A stretch of 64,000 bases of DNA, taken from Gonatopus flavifemur. Taxonomy: Eukaryota > Arthropoda > Insecta > Hymenoptera > Dryinidae. The stretch covers positions 62,798,001 to 62,862,000 of the forward strand of contig JAFFJZ010000001.1 in the NCBI GenBank assembly GCA_018340375.1, read 5' to 3'. Position 1 is the first letter of the stretch. Each line of letters opens with the position of its first letter. Made by a program: the position numbers and the translations under genes. Positions 1 through 11,439 of this stretch are shown one piece after another. The notes under the pieces are model-generated. The model was given only the letters and a program-made list of their open reading frames with translations, ran no database searches and was not told the DNA's origin.

Positions 1-2073
1 CTCCGACATGAGCTTACAACGTTGAGAATAATCGAGCGCTGTGGAAGATGCATGAATGAGTGTAGAAAAAAAAAACAAAAATGTATCAAGAAAATAGGTG
101 GAACTCATTTCAAGTTGCGATATATAATGTTCAACATGAAATACGTCTCATTTCCTCCATTCGCGTGATTTATATGTTCTCGTCTTTTAGCGGGTTGTAT
201 AGCGATTAACGGATACGAGATCCTATCTAGATCTAGTTGAAAAATTATGAACTGTATGCGATTGTCTCTGCGAGATTAAAATATAATTAAACAACGTATC
301 GCGTGGGGAACGATATACGGTTAGAGGTAGAATTCATCATTTTCTCTACTCTCCCCGAGAGGTCGTAAACCTTTTTCCGAAACTTATGAAAAAAATGCCA
401 TATTCATCTTTGACACCTATTATCAATCTATTATCGATATCGTTTCTCATCGATTATTAATTTTGTTCGCTGTGAAAAGCGCGTGCACAGTCAGAACAGA
501 GAAGAGAAAAAAAAATTAATTCAACGTGTGAAACATGTTGGATCCGAGCTCAGGTTGGCATTTTATGTTACTTCATAGAGAATTTGTCACGTCTGGAATT
601 AAGTCACTCGGCATTATTCGTTTGCACATTTCTATTTCACGTACAATGAGTTCGCGCGAGCTTGAACTATTTCACGTTATTTTTTCCCTCTTTCTTTTTT
701 GGCTTTTTATACTGCGTGGGAAAGTCGCAGTAAGAAACTTTTATACGACGGTTCTTGGAGAAAACGGTTTTTCAAGGATTCAGGTGTCTTTGTAACAACT
801 GTACTAGAAAAACAGCGAGACTGAACGTCTCCCATAATCCTTCCCGATATTTTGATGCGTTATACTTACATTATTCATCGTATTCATTTGCCGAATAATA
901 TCTTTTATGCTCGAAATTTAATCATTCTTCGCGTAACCGTAATCCAACAATTTGATGTGGAATTATGATTAACGATACGAATAATTCCAGATACCATTCC
1001 GCTCTTGACGCATTTGAAACATCCCTGCGATGTGAGCAGGAAAAAATTTTGAATACATTTAAAAGGTCGAGATACCTCAAATGCAAAGTGTACTTGATGT
1101 AACTCGTTCTTAAAACGCACAATGCTGTGTGATGAAATTCCAACGATTCATCGTGATATTCTCGCACTTGATTTTTATTTCGGTAAAAATGAATTAGATC
1201 TGATGCGATGATTATTTAACGAATATGAGATTAGTTTATAGATCTAACGGAAACTCATTCCTCGAAATCAATCCAATACGTTATCGAGTGAGATTTACGA
1301 AGTGTTCCACAAATTTGATTGAAATTGCTTCATGAATTTCATGGTTATTGAATTCTTATTTCTTTATCTGAACAATGTTTTTCGCAAACCATCGGTTGAT
1401 CTTTTGACTCGTGGAGGATCATCATTTCACATAAAGAACATCGAAGAGTCGAAGTCACGTTAAAAATACAACTCTCATCCACCTCAGAGAAAGATCAAAT
1501 GCATATTATCCTAGTATTGTTCAACTTTATAGCAGCTTTGATGCAATATTATTATTACTTTGAATGCTAGTCAACCTTTGTGCGGTACATTAATTCAGTA
1601 AAGTTGGAGGATAAATTGTATATTGTAGAAATGTTATTTTACCTTCCTGGGAAACATCGCGGTTTCCACACAAGTACTTCGGTAACATCCTGCGAACATT
1701 TTCTGGTAAAGGAAGGAACTACAAGCGTAAATAATGATTGCACAAAAATACATGTACTCGAATATAGAGTTTTGCACAATTTCACACGAATCAAAATATG
1801 ATATCTGATAATCGTTTCCATAAGTATAGAATAATACCGAATTTATAGTCTCCTTGATAGACTGTAGTACAGAATTTTGCCACGAAAAAATTCTGAAATT
1901 CAAATGCACTCATTTAATGGATCCATAAACTTGGATTGAAAATTTTATTGTCAAGTTTTAGGGAATATGTAACAATTTCTATATCTAAATTTAATCTAAA
2001 AAATGACTTTTCTCATATCCTCGAAGAGAATATTGCTCTCCCTGCAACAGTTTTCTACTTCGGATGCTTTTGC

Positions 2074-2104
<31 letters not shown>

Positions 2105-2105
2105 A
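2074..2105. repeat. (GA)n microsatellite
   Basis: An almost pure AG dinucleotide run of about 12 units followed by GGGAGAG. Likely length-polymorphic. Confidence 0.95.
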
Positions 2106-3610
2106 AAAAACTTGAAGCGAAGTGGATTGATTTGTGTGCAGGATGGACTTGGATCTCTCAGATATAGTAAAGTAGATCTGTATCGCATGAACGCAATCTC
2201 CAACTGGAAAGATAACCGGACTACAGTCAGATAGTTGAAATTCTCGAGTAGGGCAATCAGAGGAATATAAATGAATTTCCCATCGTTGCACATCGATATC
2301 CCAAAAGATATGAAGCCGAAAAATGTTTACAGAAATATTTTGTATGTGATTTATGAAATAAATAATTCGACGTAAATTCACAACCATCAAACGAATTCCA
2401 ATCAATTCGCTTGGTGCAACTTTTGCATTGCATGCAATAAAAGTTCTTAGTGCATATTCCATCGGATGAAAGTTTCTGCGAATCAAATATTCTGTTTCTG
2501 AAGATGTACATTTATCACAGGAGCTTTCTCCGTTTCTCTCATAATACCATCTAGAGTCGGATAGTAATGTTACAAGCGGAGCTTGCGCTTTATAAATATT
2601 TCAATCCAAAGACGAGCTTGTAATTTCAATTATTTACATGTTTGAAACTCCTATCATGCCACTTTTACACGAAGTTAAGAACTGGAATCTTGTAATGTTC
2701 CAAGAAAACAAACCCAACTCTTTTGATAATGATTTTGAACACCCATGAGAGATGATAATGAACACCCAGCGATTGAAATTGAGCATGCTGGCTTGGGATG
2801 AGTTTCTAATAACAAAAGAGTCACTTTTTTCATCCGATCAGCGTCTTTGAAAGATTTAACATCTTCGATGAATCTCTGCACTTTCGAGAAACCCCTTCAG
2901 GAAGGGAACATGAGAACTGTTGTTCCACTTCGCAACAAGAATGTTTAGGCAAGATCAAAAAGTTCCTGTATGTATCATCGAACAATACTTCTCACTTGAT
3001 CAGAACTTCATCATCTTTTGGCGTGATAGGTTTGAAACGATGACAGAATTCCAGAAACGAATCATTCGAAGGTTCTTGAAAAATGAAAAATAATGTGATA
3101 AATCTGAAATAAGTACCATATTCAGCACTTATATGGGATATTTTTGTTCTGTATGGATCGAATATTCATGTATGTCGTATACACGAATTGTATATAATTT
3201 AGATATACGGCATATATAAAATACTTTCACTAAGATGGTTTATATTTCTTTTTTCAGTGCAACGTTGAGAAGATAAAAGAGCATTTCGGTAACGGCAAGA
3301 CCTTTCGTACCAAGAGAATTCAATTTCCCTCGTCACAGCTATAAATTTATTAAAAAAAGACGAAAAAATGTTGCTGGATGTGAAAATTGGGAAGATGGAT
3401 AATTTTTCTGAGGAAGGTAATACTTCTGAAAAGAAACGAACGATTCCCTTGATGGACATAAAAATGGCTCGTTCGAGACGAATAATTTTCTGTTATTGCA
3501 CCTTCTTATTTCATGAATTACAACTTCCTATATACTTTTCTGTTTCAATGAAAGAACTTGCAGTTCCTACAGACATTATGATTTATCTCGTGGAATAATA
3601 AGATTTATGG

Positions 3611-3627
3611 ATATATATATATATATA
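3611..3627. repeat. (TA)n microsatellite
   Basis: A short AT dinucleotide run of about eight units. Similar runs occur at 34661-34675 and 40086-40098. Confidence 0.9.
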
Positions 3628-5377
3628 AATAATCTTAGTAACAAACTCCCTTGTGTATATTCGTGAAAGTGATATTTATTTGAATTCTTATTTCAAGTAT
3701 CATTCAGGATCGAAATGTACTTGTGATTATGCGAAGTATTTGCTGAAGTGTTATCCGTATTGAGAATTCCGGAGCTCGAGAGACTGAAGTGGTATAAAAC
3801 AAAGCTACGTGCATCTATTTTCCAGTTTCTTAAATTCACTTGTGGTACTCTTGAGAATTTGGTCAAGGGGCTTAGGAATTTTTTATATAGTCACTGCAAG
3901 AGTAATGATCTTGAAACGATGAGAGGCATGAGAACATTTTCAAATAATAATCAATTTCCAATCAGCTGAACGCGAGCAAATGTTGAATCGTGATTATTTA
4001 GTATGAAAACAAGGTGTATATTTGTGTTTTTGTTCGAGAAAGTTATGTTCAGAATTTTCCTTCCAAATGAAGTATATTTTTGCTCCTTGTAGAATTTGTG
4101 CAAAGTTGAATAATTTAGAAATCATACGAAGTCTCGGAACATTTATATTAGGTTCATTCGATGAAGTGATGGATATTCAATGACGCATCATTGTAGGTTC
4201 AATTGACATCGAAGTTCGATAAACCCTCATTGGAATTTAATGCTGCGTCGAACGTATTTAGTTGATCCGAAGCTTTCACCATCCAGCGTAATGTTGGAAT
4301 AAGATACGAAACATTCAATTTCAAAGATTTCATGGTTCTCTATCGATTGGCATCATTCACTTTCCCGATATTGAAGAATCATTTCTCGTTATTGAGGTTT
4401 GAATATCGAATTTCATTCATTCATATTTTCAAAATCATTCCTGATATAATTTCTATACACACCAAGCGAGACATTCCAAGCAATTTTGTAGCACACTCTC
4501 GCCATAGCATTTCGTGTATCAAATTTTATATTCAACATTTCACCACATCATTAGAAATTTCTGGAATAAAATAATCCTTAAAACTAAAACTAATGACCAT
4601 ACAATTGTGATGTTTCAATTTCTATAATTAGAGGATGTAACAAATGATTTGAATTCGGTTTTTCATTATAAACCATAAGTTATAAATGTTCAGGACAAAA
4701 GGAATAATTGCAACAATCGATCACGTAGTCGATTTTAAATTATCTATGAACCCGAGCAGAAATCTCTTACGGCCAGCCGTAATACTGATGCGGTTCGAAT
4801 CATTTTCTATCATCGAATCCACATAGGGTCCTAATGAAGTACACCGTAAGACTCTCGCGATGCGTCATACCGTTTTTTATAAAATCCAGGCCTGATGAAA
4901 TTTTCTAGTGTGGACCCTATTACGATTCTATCAACTCGGACCTGACATCGGTATTCTGATTTCAGGCATACTAAATTCCACGCTTGGCATTATCACCATG
5001 TCGTATTTCAACTATCTCTGTTTGGATCAGATGTTCTTGATTTTATTTGCAAATCAGGTACTATCCTGATCAAAATCAATGATTAGGTGAATTTCAAGAA
5101 GATTTTTCTCCTAAAACAATTTTATGCAGAGCTCAGTTTTCGAGTTATGAGGGAATGGTTTTTCTCCAATATAAATCTTCTGGAACTTAATCATTTAAAG
5201 TATTTGTTTCCTAAAGCATTTCATCATTCATATTTCCAACAGCTTCTTAGGCCCTCTTCTTTTAAAGTTGTGGACTTTTAAAAATTCAACCATTCCAATC
5301 ATTCGAGGTTATCCATGTTTCAATAACCACAACTCGGAAAATATGAGTTTTAAAAAGAGATTAGGAAAAAATTAATA

Positions 5378-5526
5378 CACTGAGAAAAAAAGCAACATGG
5401 TCACAGAAACAATGCTCGCATGGTAAAGGATTCATGGTTACAGTTACTTGGTATCTGGTTGTGACAACTATATGACATGGTCAAAGTCAAAACCATGGTT
5501 ATGGGAACCAAATTTTTCTCTCAGTG
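5378..5526. mobile_element. 149-bp CACTGAG-ended MITE with TA target duplication
   Basis: The left end reads CACTGAGAAAAAAAGC and the right end, reverse complemented, reads CACTGAGAGAAAAATTTGG, so the tips are inverted repeats. Both sides are flanked by TA (5376-5377 and 5527-5528), as expected for a 2-bp target duplication. The interior repeats short CATGGT / ACCATG words. There is no coding capacity. The superfamily is uncertain: TA duplication suggests a Tc1/mariner-like mobiliser, while the CACTG tip recalls CACTA-type ends. Confidence 0.7.
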
Positions 5527-5528
5527 TA

Positions 5529-6114
5529 AGTTTTCATGGATAATCGGATGTTATGGGGAACGAATATTTACAATACAATATGTTCCAAGATGTTCACGTT
5601 CGCAAACAAAATTCCATTTTTTCCATAACTTTGTAATTAGAACCTTTGATGAAAAACTTCCAGAAAGAAAATCGTCCTAGAATTTGTTCGATGATGAATC
5701 TTCAAAGAATCGTTCGTTGAGTCAAAATTGTCATGGGAAAAGTCATTAGATGCGTACTACAACCAGCTGATACGCACGTAGCGCATGGAATTTTGGAGAA
5801 AAAGGCCGAATTCAATAGTCTGATATGGGCCGGATTTGGTAATCTAATCTGTGCCATACATTTTTCAGATAAGGAACTGAAACGGTCGGTTACATTTGGA
5901 CCGTATCTGTTCAGGCGTTACATTTTGTATACAAGCCGAATCCAGCAACTCTGACTAGGACCGTATTTATAATTTGACAAAGAGGACGAGGACCGCAATG
6001 TAGCCGTAACAAATTTCCGGAAGAGTAGTTGAAGCGAATGCTGAGTAGTTGGGACAAATACCACGTTGGTTGAGACAAATACCAGAATAGTCGTCCCAAA
6101 TCACGTGGTATTTG
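5529..6114. other. Unassigned repetitive-looking stretch
   Basis: No gene recognised. From about 5990 the sequence repeats words such as GGGACAAATACCACG and GTAGTTG, also seen to the right of 6375 (AGTAGTTGCCTCAACTAC). This suggests the 6115-6375 MITE may sit inside an older GTAGTTG-rich element whose ends I cannot fix. Confidence 0.3.
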
Positions 6115-6375
6115 CTCTCTAAATTCTTTGGAGTGAATATTCACTCTTCAAAGAGTCAAAATACTGCAACTCTAGAACGGAGTGGGAGCTCAACTCTTGA
6201 AGAGTGAAATTTCACTCTTTAAGAGTCAATATTCACTCTTTTTCCTAAGAGTGAGTTTTTCACTCCAAACACCAGAGTTGATTTCCACTCCTATAGAGTG
6301 AAAATTCACTCTTTAAGAGTGAAATTTTTCACTCTTTCGGAGTTGCAGTATTTTCACTCGAAGGAATTTAGAGAG
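6115..6375. mobile_element. GAGTGAA/TTCACTC-rich MITE, copy A
   Basis: About 261 bp bounded by inverted repeats: the left end CTCTCTAAATTCTTTGGAG matches the reverse complement of the right end CTCTCTAAATTCCTTCGAG, and both continue into GAGTGAA and TACTGCAACTC. The interior is built almost entirely of GAGTGAA and its complement TTCACTC, giving many small palindromes. Two relatives, B (50335-50580) and C (57100-57358), share the GAGTGAA-rich style and similar tips but differ in the middle. Non-coding. Confidence 0.7.
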
Positions 6376-7354
6376 TGTGCCAACGAATAAGTAGTTGCCT
6401 CAACTACTTTCGTAGATAGTCGACAAACGACTACGTGAGTATAGTTGCAGCATGTATTATTTCTTCTTGTACATTGAATTCTCTTGATTGTAAATTTCTA
6501 CGCAGAAAAAAAAGTTGTCTCAACTCCACACCCATTATCTCATATGCATATGTATAACGAAATGCAATATTTTCCTTGTTCCAAGTAAACCTGTTCTGAA
6601 TTCAGAAAATTTTGTTTCAGTTCAAGAGAAATTCGAAACCTGGATTTGAACCGACACCATATTTTCTAAATTCAAAGCAAATGTTTTTGGAACAAGAAAA
6701 ATATTATGAGAAAATGAGTGTGAAATCAAGACAAGTTCTTTTCTGCCTATGAAACGTGGATTTCGATCGAATATCGCTAAAGTTCCAAAAGATGGGATAT
6801 TGAATAAGAAGTTTGTAGATTTTTTATATTTCACAAGTTCAACGAACACTTCAAAATCATTTCTTTGGAAAAGAACTCCATAATTAAGGTTGAAGTTACA
6901 ACGGTCCATAAAATCGTTCATAAAATTTCTATTCTTCTTCAAGTTCGTGTACTCGATGTGCCGGATTTTATTACACTCTTACGATAAAAAAGAACCCTCC
7001 ATGAAGATGCTATAGAATATTTAGGAATATCTCAGAAAAATCTTTCAATCCATGATGTGACCAAATATTAGATTTTTGTGATATTGATTATGTTTGATTC
7101 AGCTCGACCCCGAGGAAATAGATTGAGTGGAAAATATTGGAGTTGCGGCAGTTACGGTCATATACGTAGGGGTGTGTTATATACAAACAGGGTTTTCATC
7201 TTCATCGAGGAGACCTTTCAAGAAAAAAGGAAACCCCACAATGTGTTCCGGTCTATTTCAAAGTCCTTCCGAATATTTACAATATTTTATTTGTAATATA
7301 TTTTTAGTGGTTCATATGGATACACATTTTTTCTCAACTTCCAACAAATACCTG
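6376..7354. other. No gene recognised
   Basis: AT-rich DNA. A small inverted repeat, AGTAGTTGCCTCAACTACT, lies near 6390-6410, and a chance pol III B-box-like word (GGTTCAAATCC, minus strand, near 6640) has no matching A box. Nothing else stands out. Confidence 0.5.
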
Positions 7355-7822
7355 CACTGAGAGAATTCTATCTGAAAAATTATCGTGAAATTCCAGTGGT
7401 CGAGGGACGAGTAGAAATTTTTTGAAAATATTACTGTGCAGTTTGTAAAACTTATAGAAAATACTTATAGTACACTGTCAGAAATATTATGAAGTTTTTT
7501 TCAATACCGTACATGAATTCAGGTTAATACACATTTTACATTAAATTTAATGTACCAAAACATTGAAAAAATATAGATTTTGTTATAGTTTACATTAAAT
7601 TTAATGTAAAATGTGTATGAAACTCAATTAATGCGCGTATTTGAAAAAAACTTCCAGCAAATACATTAAAATTAATGCAGAAATTTCTAACAGTGTATCA
7701 CTTCCAACTGTTTGAAAACTTGCTCACTTTCACAGGCTGCACAATAATTTTTTCAACAATTTTTACTTGTCCTTCGATTACTGGAATTTCACGGTAATTT
7801 TTACAATAAAATTCTTCCAGTG
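7355..7822. mobile_element. CACTG-ended MITE with about 95-bp inverted repeats
   Basis: Left CACTGAGAGAATTCTAT and right (reverse complement) CACTGGAAGAATTTTATT open inverted repeats that stay alignable for about 95 bp; a shared segment reads CGTGAAATTCCAGT, then TCGA.GGAC.AGTA.AAATT. The element is split by a second MITE at 7473-7695, so the original was about 245 bp and mostly foldback. The flanks share only TG, so the target duplication is unclear. Non-coding. Confidence 0.7.
7473..7695. mobile_element. 223-bp MITE nested in the 7355-7822 element, TA target duplication
   Basis: The tips CACTGTCAGAAATAT and (reverse complement of the right end) CACTGTTAGAAATTT are inverted repeats, flanked on both sides by TA (7471-7472, 7696-7697). 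Inside, two copies of ACATTAAATTTAATGT face each other around a short spacer. Its position inside the arm of the 7355-7822 foldback shows that it landed later. Confidence 0.7.
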
Positions 7823-9410
7823 TGATCACTGTTATTTTCAGATTTGAGAATTTCATCATTTCGAGAGGATCAGATCCTGAGTATTCAATTATTCAGATTT
7901 TCAAGCAAAATAATTCGAAAATTATCTCCAAATACGAGCTTACATCTTTGGGTAGGAGATTCTAACAACCACAAATCACTGTATTCATTCCCCGGGGCTT
8001 GATAATACCCAGTAACAGCCTAGAGAATCCCCAGAGTAATTTCTACCAGAATTATATCTGATATATTGGAAGCCTCCAGTCTTTGAGATATCATTATTTT
8101 AGATTCTTTCCCCAAAATTCACAATTTTAGATTGAAAAAATATATTTATCCCATCTGAAAATCTCTTACTATCATTCTTAAATCCAAAAGAACGTGAGAA
8201 TAAATACGAGTAGTATCGTATCATGAGGCAATAACTACAGAGATTGAATAGAAAATTGATATGCACATCAAACAACGAAACGTTCGGACTGAGCAATATA
8301 GCACGAACATGTATCAGATATCTCATTTTTATTTCATGAATGTCCATGATGGGTCATTCGCAGGTTGAACGATTTACGTACCCATATATATTTTATGGAC
8401 ACACTCTAGGGTATTATAAATAACATAACACCCGAGGGTTGCAAAATTCCATTGGATACTTCGAATAAATATCATACTACGAGAATCATACCTCCGTCTG
8501 AGATGAATCGTTGTATTCTCTCGCTTCCCTTGTAATATCGGTGAACGAAAGGTCACCACAAATTACTGGGACACAAAACAAATGTATTTCCAACTCTGAT
8601 ATCTTTGAATCTGGGAGAATATTGGATTTGTTGATGTTTTCCCTTTGAGACTCAATTATATATTTCATTAACAAATTTCATTCGAAAGAAACATCGATTC
8701 GAGGCGCTCATCATTTCAATACTTCTTCGATTTCGTGAATTGATATATATCGACACGAATGAACGCAAACAAAGAGGTATTTCATTCGAAGTGAATAATT
8801 AATTCATCTGGAACCCCTGATTTACCAATTACAAGAACAATTAGGAGAAATTAATTCAATTCTTCTCCCTACCGAAACGCGCTTTCGGGATCGCAAGCGA
8901 ATCAATTTGATTCATTTTTGTTTCATGTGAATGGGAATTGAATACAAAACTTCTGTACAAGAAGCGTGGATTGAACAAATTTACATAAAGTTAGGTTGAA
9001 TCGTATTTATCATTGTAGTTTTCAATCTCAGAGAAAATTTTATTCCTCAACATTTATCATTCAAGGATCGAATAAAATCGTGTCATCGACAGATGACGGC
9101 CTCGATGGAGAAGAATTTGTGATTGATGAAAAGTTTGAACATCACTTGTGAAAAATATCACATCGTTCAGGAGTATATCGTTCCAGATGTCTATTCCAGA
9201 GATCGTCAAGTTATTCAGACATGTCCTAACGATACGTTAGACGCGGTTGCAGGAAAAAAAGAATAATTCTCGATGACAATTCGATATTCTTGCAGATTTT
9301 ACTTCGATTTGGATCCAGATTTTATTGCTGAGGTCGCGTATGACTTTATAATGAACTGATTCATAGGACATCAATGTTATATTTCAAGTAGAATCATTTC
9401 TTTAATGCTG
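7823..9410. other. No gene recognised apart from one weak exon candidate
   Basis: AT-rich DNA without an evident repeat family. The single weak candidate, 8492-8595 on the minus strand, is listed separately. Confidence 0.5.
8492..8595 (-). CDS. Possible internal coding exon, unrecognised
   Basis: On the minus strand a 104-nt stretch lies between a usable acceptor (GATATCAG) and a donor (GAG|GTATGA). It is open in one frame, and its translation includes VICGDLSFTDITREAREYND, with ordinary composition for a soluble protein. It keeps phase (2 nt in, complete codon out). I recognise no family, and no neighbouring exon was found, so this may be chance. Confidence 0.2.
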
Positions 9411-9625
9411 TGCCCAACGGGAACAATAAGTCAGAATCATATCAGCATTTTTGTCAAAGTGATTATTTTTTCGACAAAACGTTCAGAAACTCTTGAAATA
9501 AAAAATGGGCCAGATGAGACCCCATTTTGCACGATGCCCTCACCTGACCTATTTTGTGTTTCAAGAGTTTCTGGACATTTTGTCAAAAATTTTGACATGA
9601 TTTTGATTTATTGTTCCCATTGGTG
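9411..9625. mobile_element. Foldback MITE with GGGAACAATAA arms
   Basis: Two arms of about 85-90 bp are inverted copies: left GGGAACAATAAGTCAGAATC against right (reverse complement) GGGAACAATAAATCAAAATC. Both continue through TTGTCAAA / TTGACAAAA and CAGAAACTCTTGAAA. The spacer is about 20-30 bp. The arms have diverged by perhaps 15-20 percent, so the copy is not recent. No clear target duplication and no coding capacity. Confidence 0.65.
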
Positions 9626-9798
9626 TGGGTGCTCATACATATTTAGGATGCTAAGAGCTTTTTAAATTCATTCAAAACACAAAGACGAGTGATTTCATGA
9701 ATGTTGTTTGAGAAAATCAGCAATTCACAGTGATAATGCTCAATCGTTCATGCACTGATGCACCGACCCTGTAACTAAAATAATTAAAACAATAGCTA

Positions 9799-10054
9799 CA
9801 CCGAGAAGAATAATCAGTTACCCTTACTCCAAATTAGTTTCAGCAACTAGATACAGTTGTTAATATTTGGATAACTGAAACGGTCGTTGGCTCAACTAAA
9901 TTCAAATTTAATTTCTCTGACTTTAGTTGCTGTTACTGATTTGAAGTTGCCTTCACTACAGCTTTTATCACCGGCTTCTATTCTTTTATTACTCGGAACT
10001 AAGTTTCACAACTAACTTCAGTTCATTCGGTCGAATAAATTATTTTTCTCTCCG
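9799..10054. mobile_element. Dispersed about 250-bp element, copy D1
   Basis: This segment recurs in reverse orientation at 44108-44343. Shared words include CAACTAAAGTCAGAGAAATT (as its complement here), GAACTGAAGTTAGTTGTGA and GAGCCAACG. The ends here read CACCGAGAAGAATAAT and, reverse complemented, CGGAGAGAAAAATAAT, so it is probably a MITE of the CACYGAG-ended group. Confidence 0.65.
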
Positions 10055-10156
10055 ACGGAGCCGGAAAGTGGCAACTTCAGCCGAGGCTGACAAACATGTG
10101 ATCTGAGGCTTTCTTTTTTACCGCCCAAGGTGTGTAATATACTATTTCTCGGTGTA

Positions 10157-10243
10157 CCCATGTGGAAATTTAAACCGGGCCAGTACTGGCCCAGATTCTT
10201 CAACTCAGGGCCAGTACTGGCCCGGTTTGAATTCCTACGTGGG
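10157..10243. mobile_element. 87-bp near-perfect palindrome, probable mini-MITE
   Basis: The left arm CCCATGTGGAAATT then AAACCGGGCCAGTACTGGCCC mirrors the right arm. TA flanks both ends (10155-10156, 10244-10245). Each arm carries its own smaller palindrome, GGGCCAGTACTGGCCC, so the transcript could form several alternative hairpins. Superfamily not determined. Confidence 0.6.
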
Positions 10244-10259
10244 TAGTTATTAGCTAACA

Positions 10260-11439
10260 CAGCACAGGTTTCGTGGTAGAAGTTTGGATAGCGAAACAAT
10301 TCAGCTGTGGTATTTTAGCTATGACAGCTACATTTTTCGCTGTGACAGCTAAAAAAACAGCTCTCCCAACTCATCTTAGCGCATTATCTTGTTCGTGTGT
10401 GTTCTAAACTTCAAACCGAGCATATCCCTCCATGTCGATGATTCGTGGACGGAAGGATTTGAGAATTGTTTGAAAAATTACGATGAAAGAAACAGTAACA
10501 ACAGCAGATGTAAGCGAACCTTTATTCGATTTGTTGCAAATATGTGGAAATAAATGACACCAAGCTGGGCATTCACTACGTAAAAGCACGAAACTGAACT
10601 TGATTAAAACTCGCATATTTCAAATACTCGAATGGATGTATAATGTAAAAACAAAATAAAGCAGTGTAATTGATTCGAAGTTTAATGATCTGTTGAATTA
10701 AAGTGGAAATGAATTCCATTTCCCTCATTCTCACTCAAGCTAAAAGCACATTAGAGACTTGCAGGATATTTGCGGTTTCACGTGGAAAGAAAAACCCCGC
10801 ATAAACCCTCATGAAGGATTTCAAATACTTGTATTTGAAGTTCTCTACAATCACAAGTTCATGCTCCAAGAGAATATAATTGTCTTCGAGACAAATCTAA
10901 TGAGATTTAAATGGCATTTATATGGAACTTCGTTGTACACGTTTTCGCCGTTTTTGGATATTTCCAGTCGCACGATTGCGTTTCCTGTGAATTAAAATCT
11001 GGTGAAAATTGTTACATCCGTTTTGAGGATTTTCTGTAATTCGTGGAGATATAATAATGATTTCAAAAGAAAAGCTGATGGTGGTATTGATATTTATTAT
11101 TGAAGTGGAATTAATAATATTCAGATCTGTAGGGCACTGAAGAAAAAAACAATTATTGATTCTCAAATAGTGGATTTTAAAAAAAGATTTGATGAAACTC
11201 GAATATGTTTGTTAGTTGACCAAAAATTTCGATTTTCTCCAAATTTTGTTTGGAAATCTACTGCAGGGAATGTGTGTAAAGAACTGCCTTTTATGAATCC
11301 ACAAAGAAGTCTTTTACGGTGTATAGTGTCAAGAGATTTAGGAAAGTGACGGAAAACAGACGTAAAATTATATATATAAAAAAAAAAGAAACTATCCTGA
11401 ACCTTATAGGAACGTTTCAAAGTTTTACTTTGGCTGAGA
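10260..11439. other. No gene recognised
   Basis: Short stretch of AGCTGT repeats at about 10300-10365, otherwise ordinary AT-rich DNA. Open frames are short and unrecognised. Confidence 0.5.

Larger units (their letters stand above)
1..5377. other. No gene recognised, AT-rich intergenic or intronic DNA
   Basis: I see no conserved coding stretch, RNA gene or intact mobile element here. Open frames are under about 145 codons and look like chance. The only clear structure is a (GA)n run and a short (TA)n run, listed separately. Around 2675-2900 a minus-strand frame is open for about 70 codons but starts just after a stop and matches nothing I know. Confidence 0.6.

Noticed and set aside
6630..6660. 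Pol III B-box-like GGTTCAAATCC on the minus strand
   Set aside because: No A box or cloverleaf stems upstream; likely chance.
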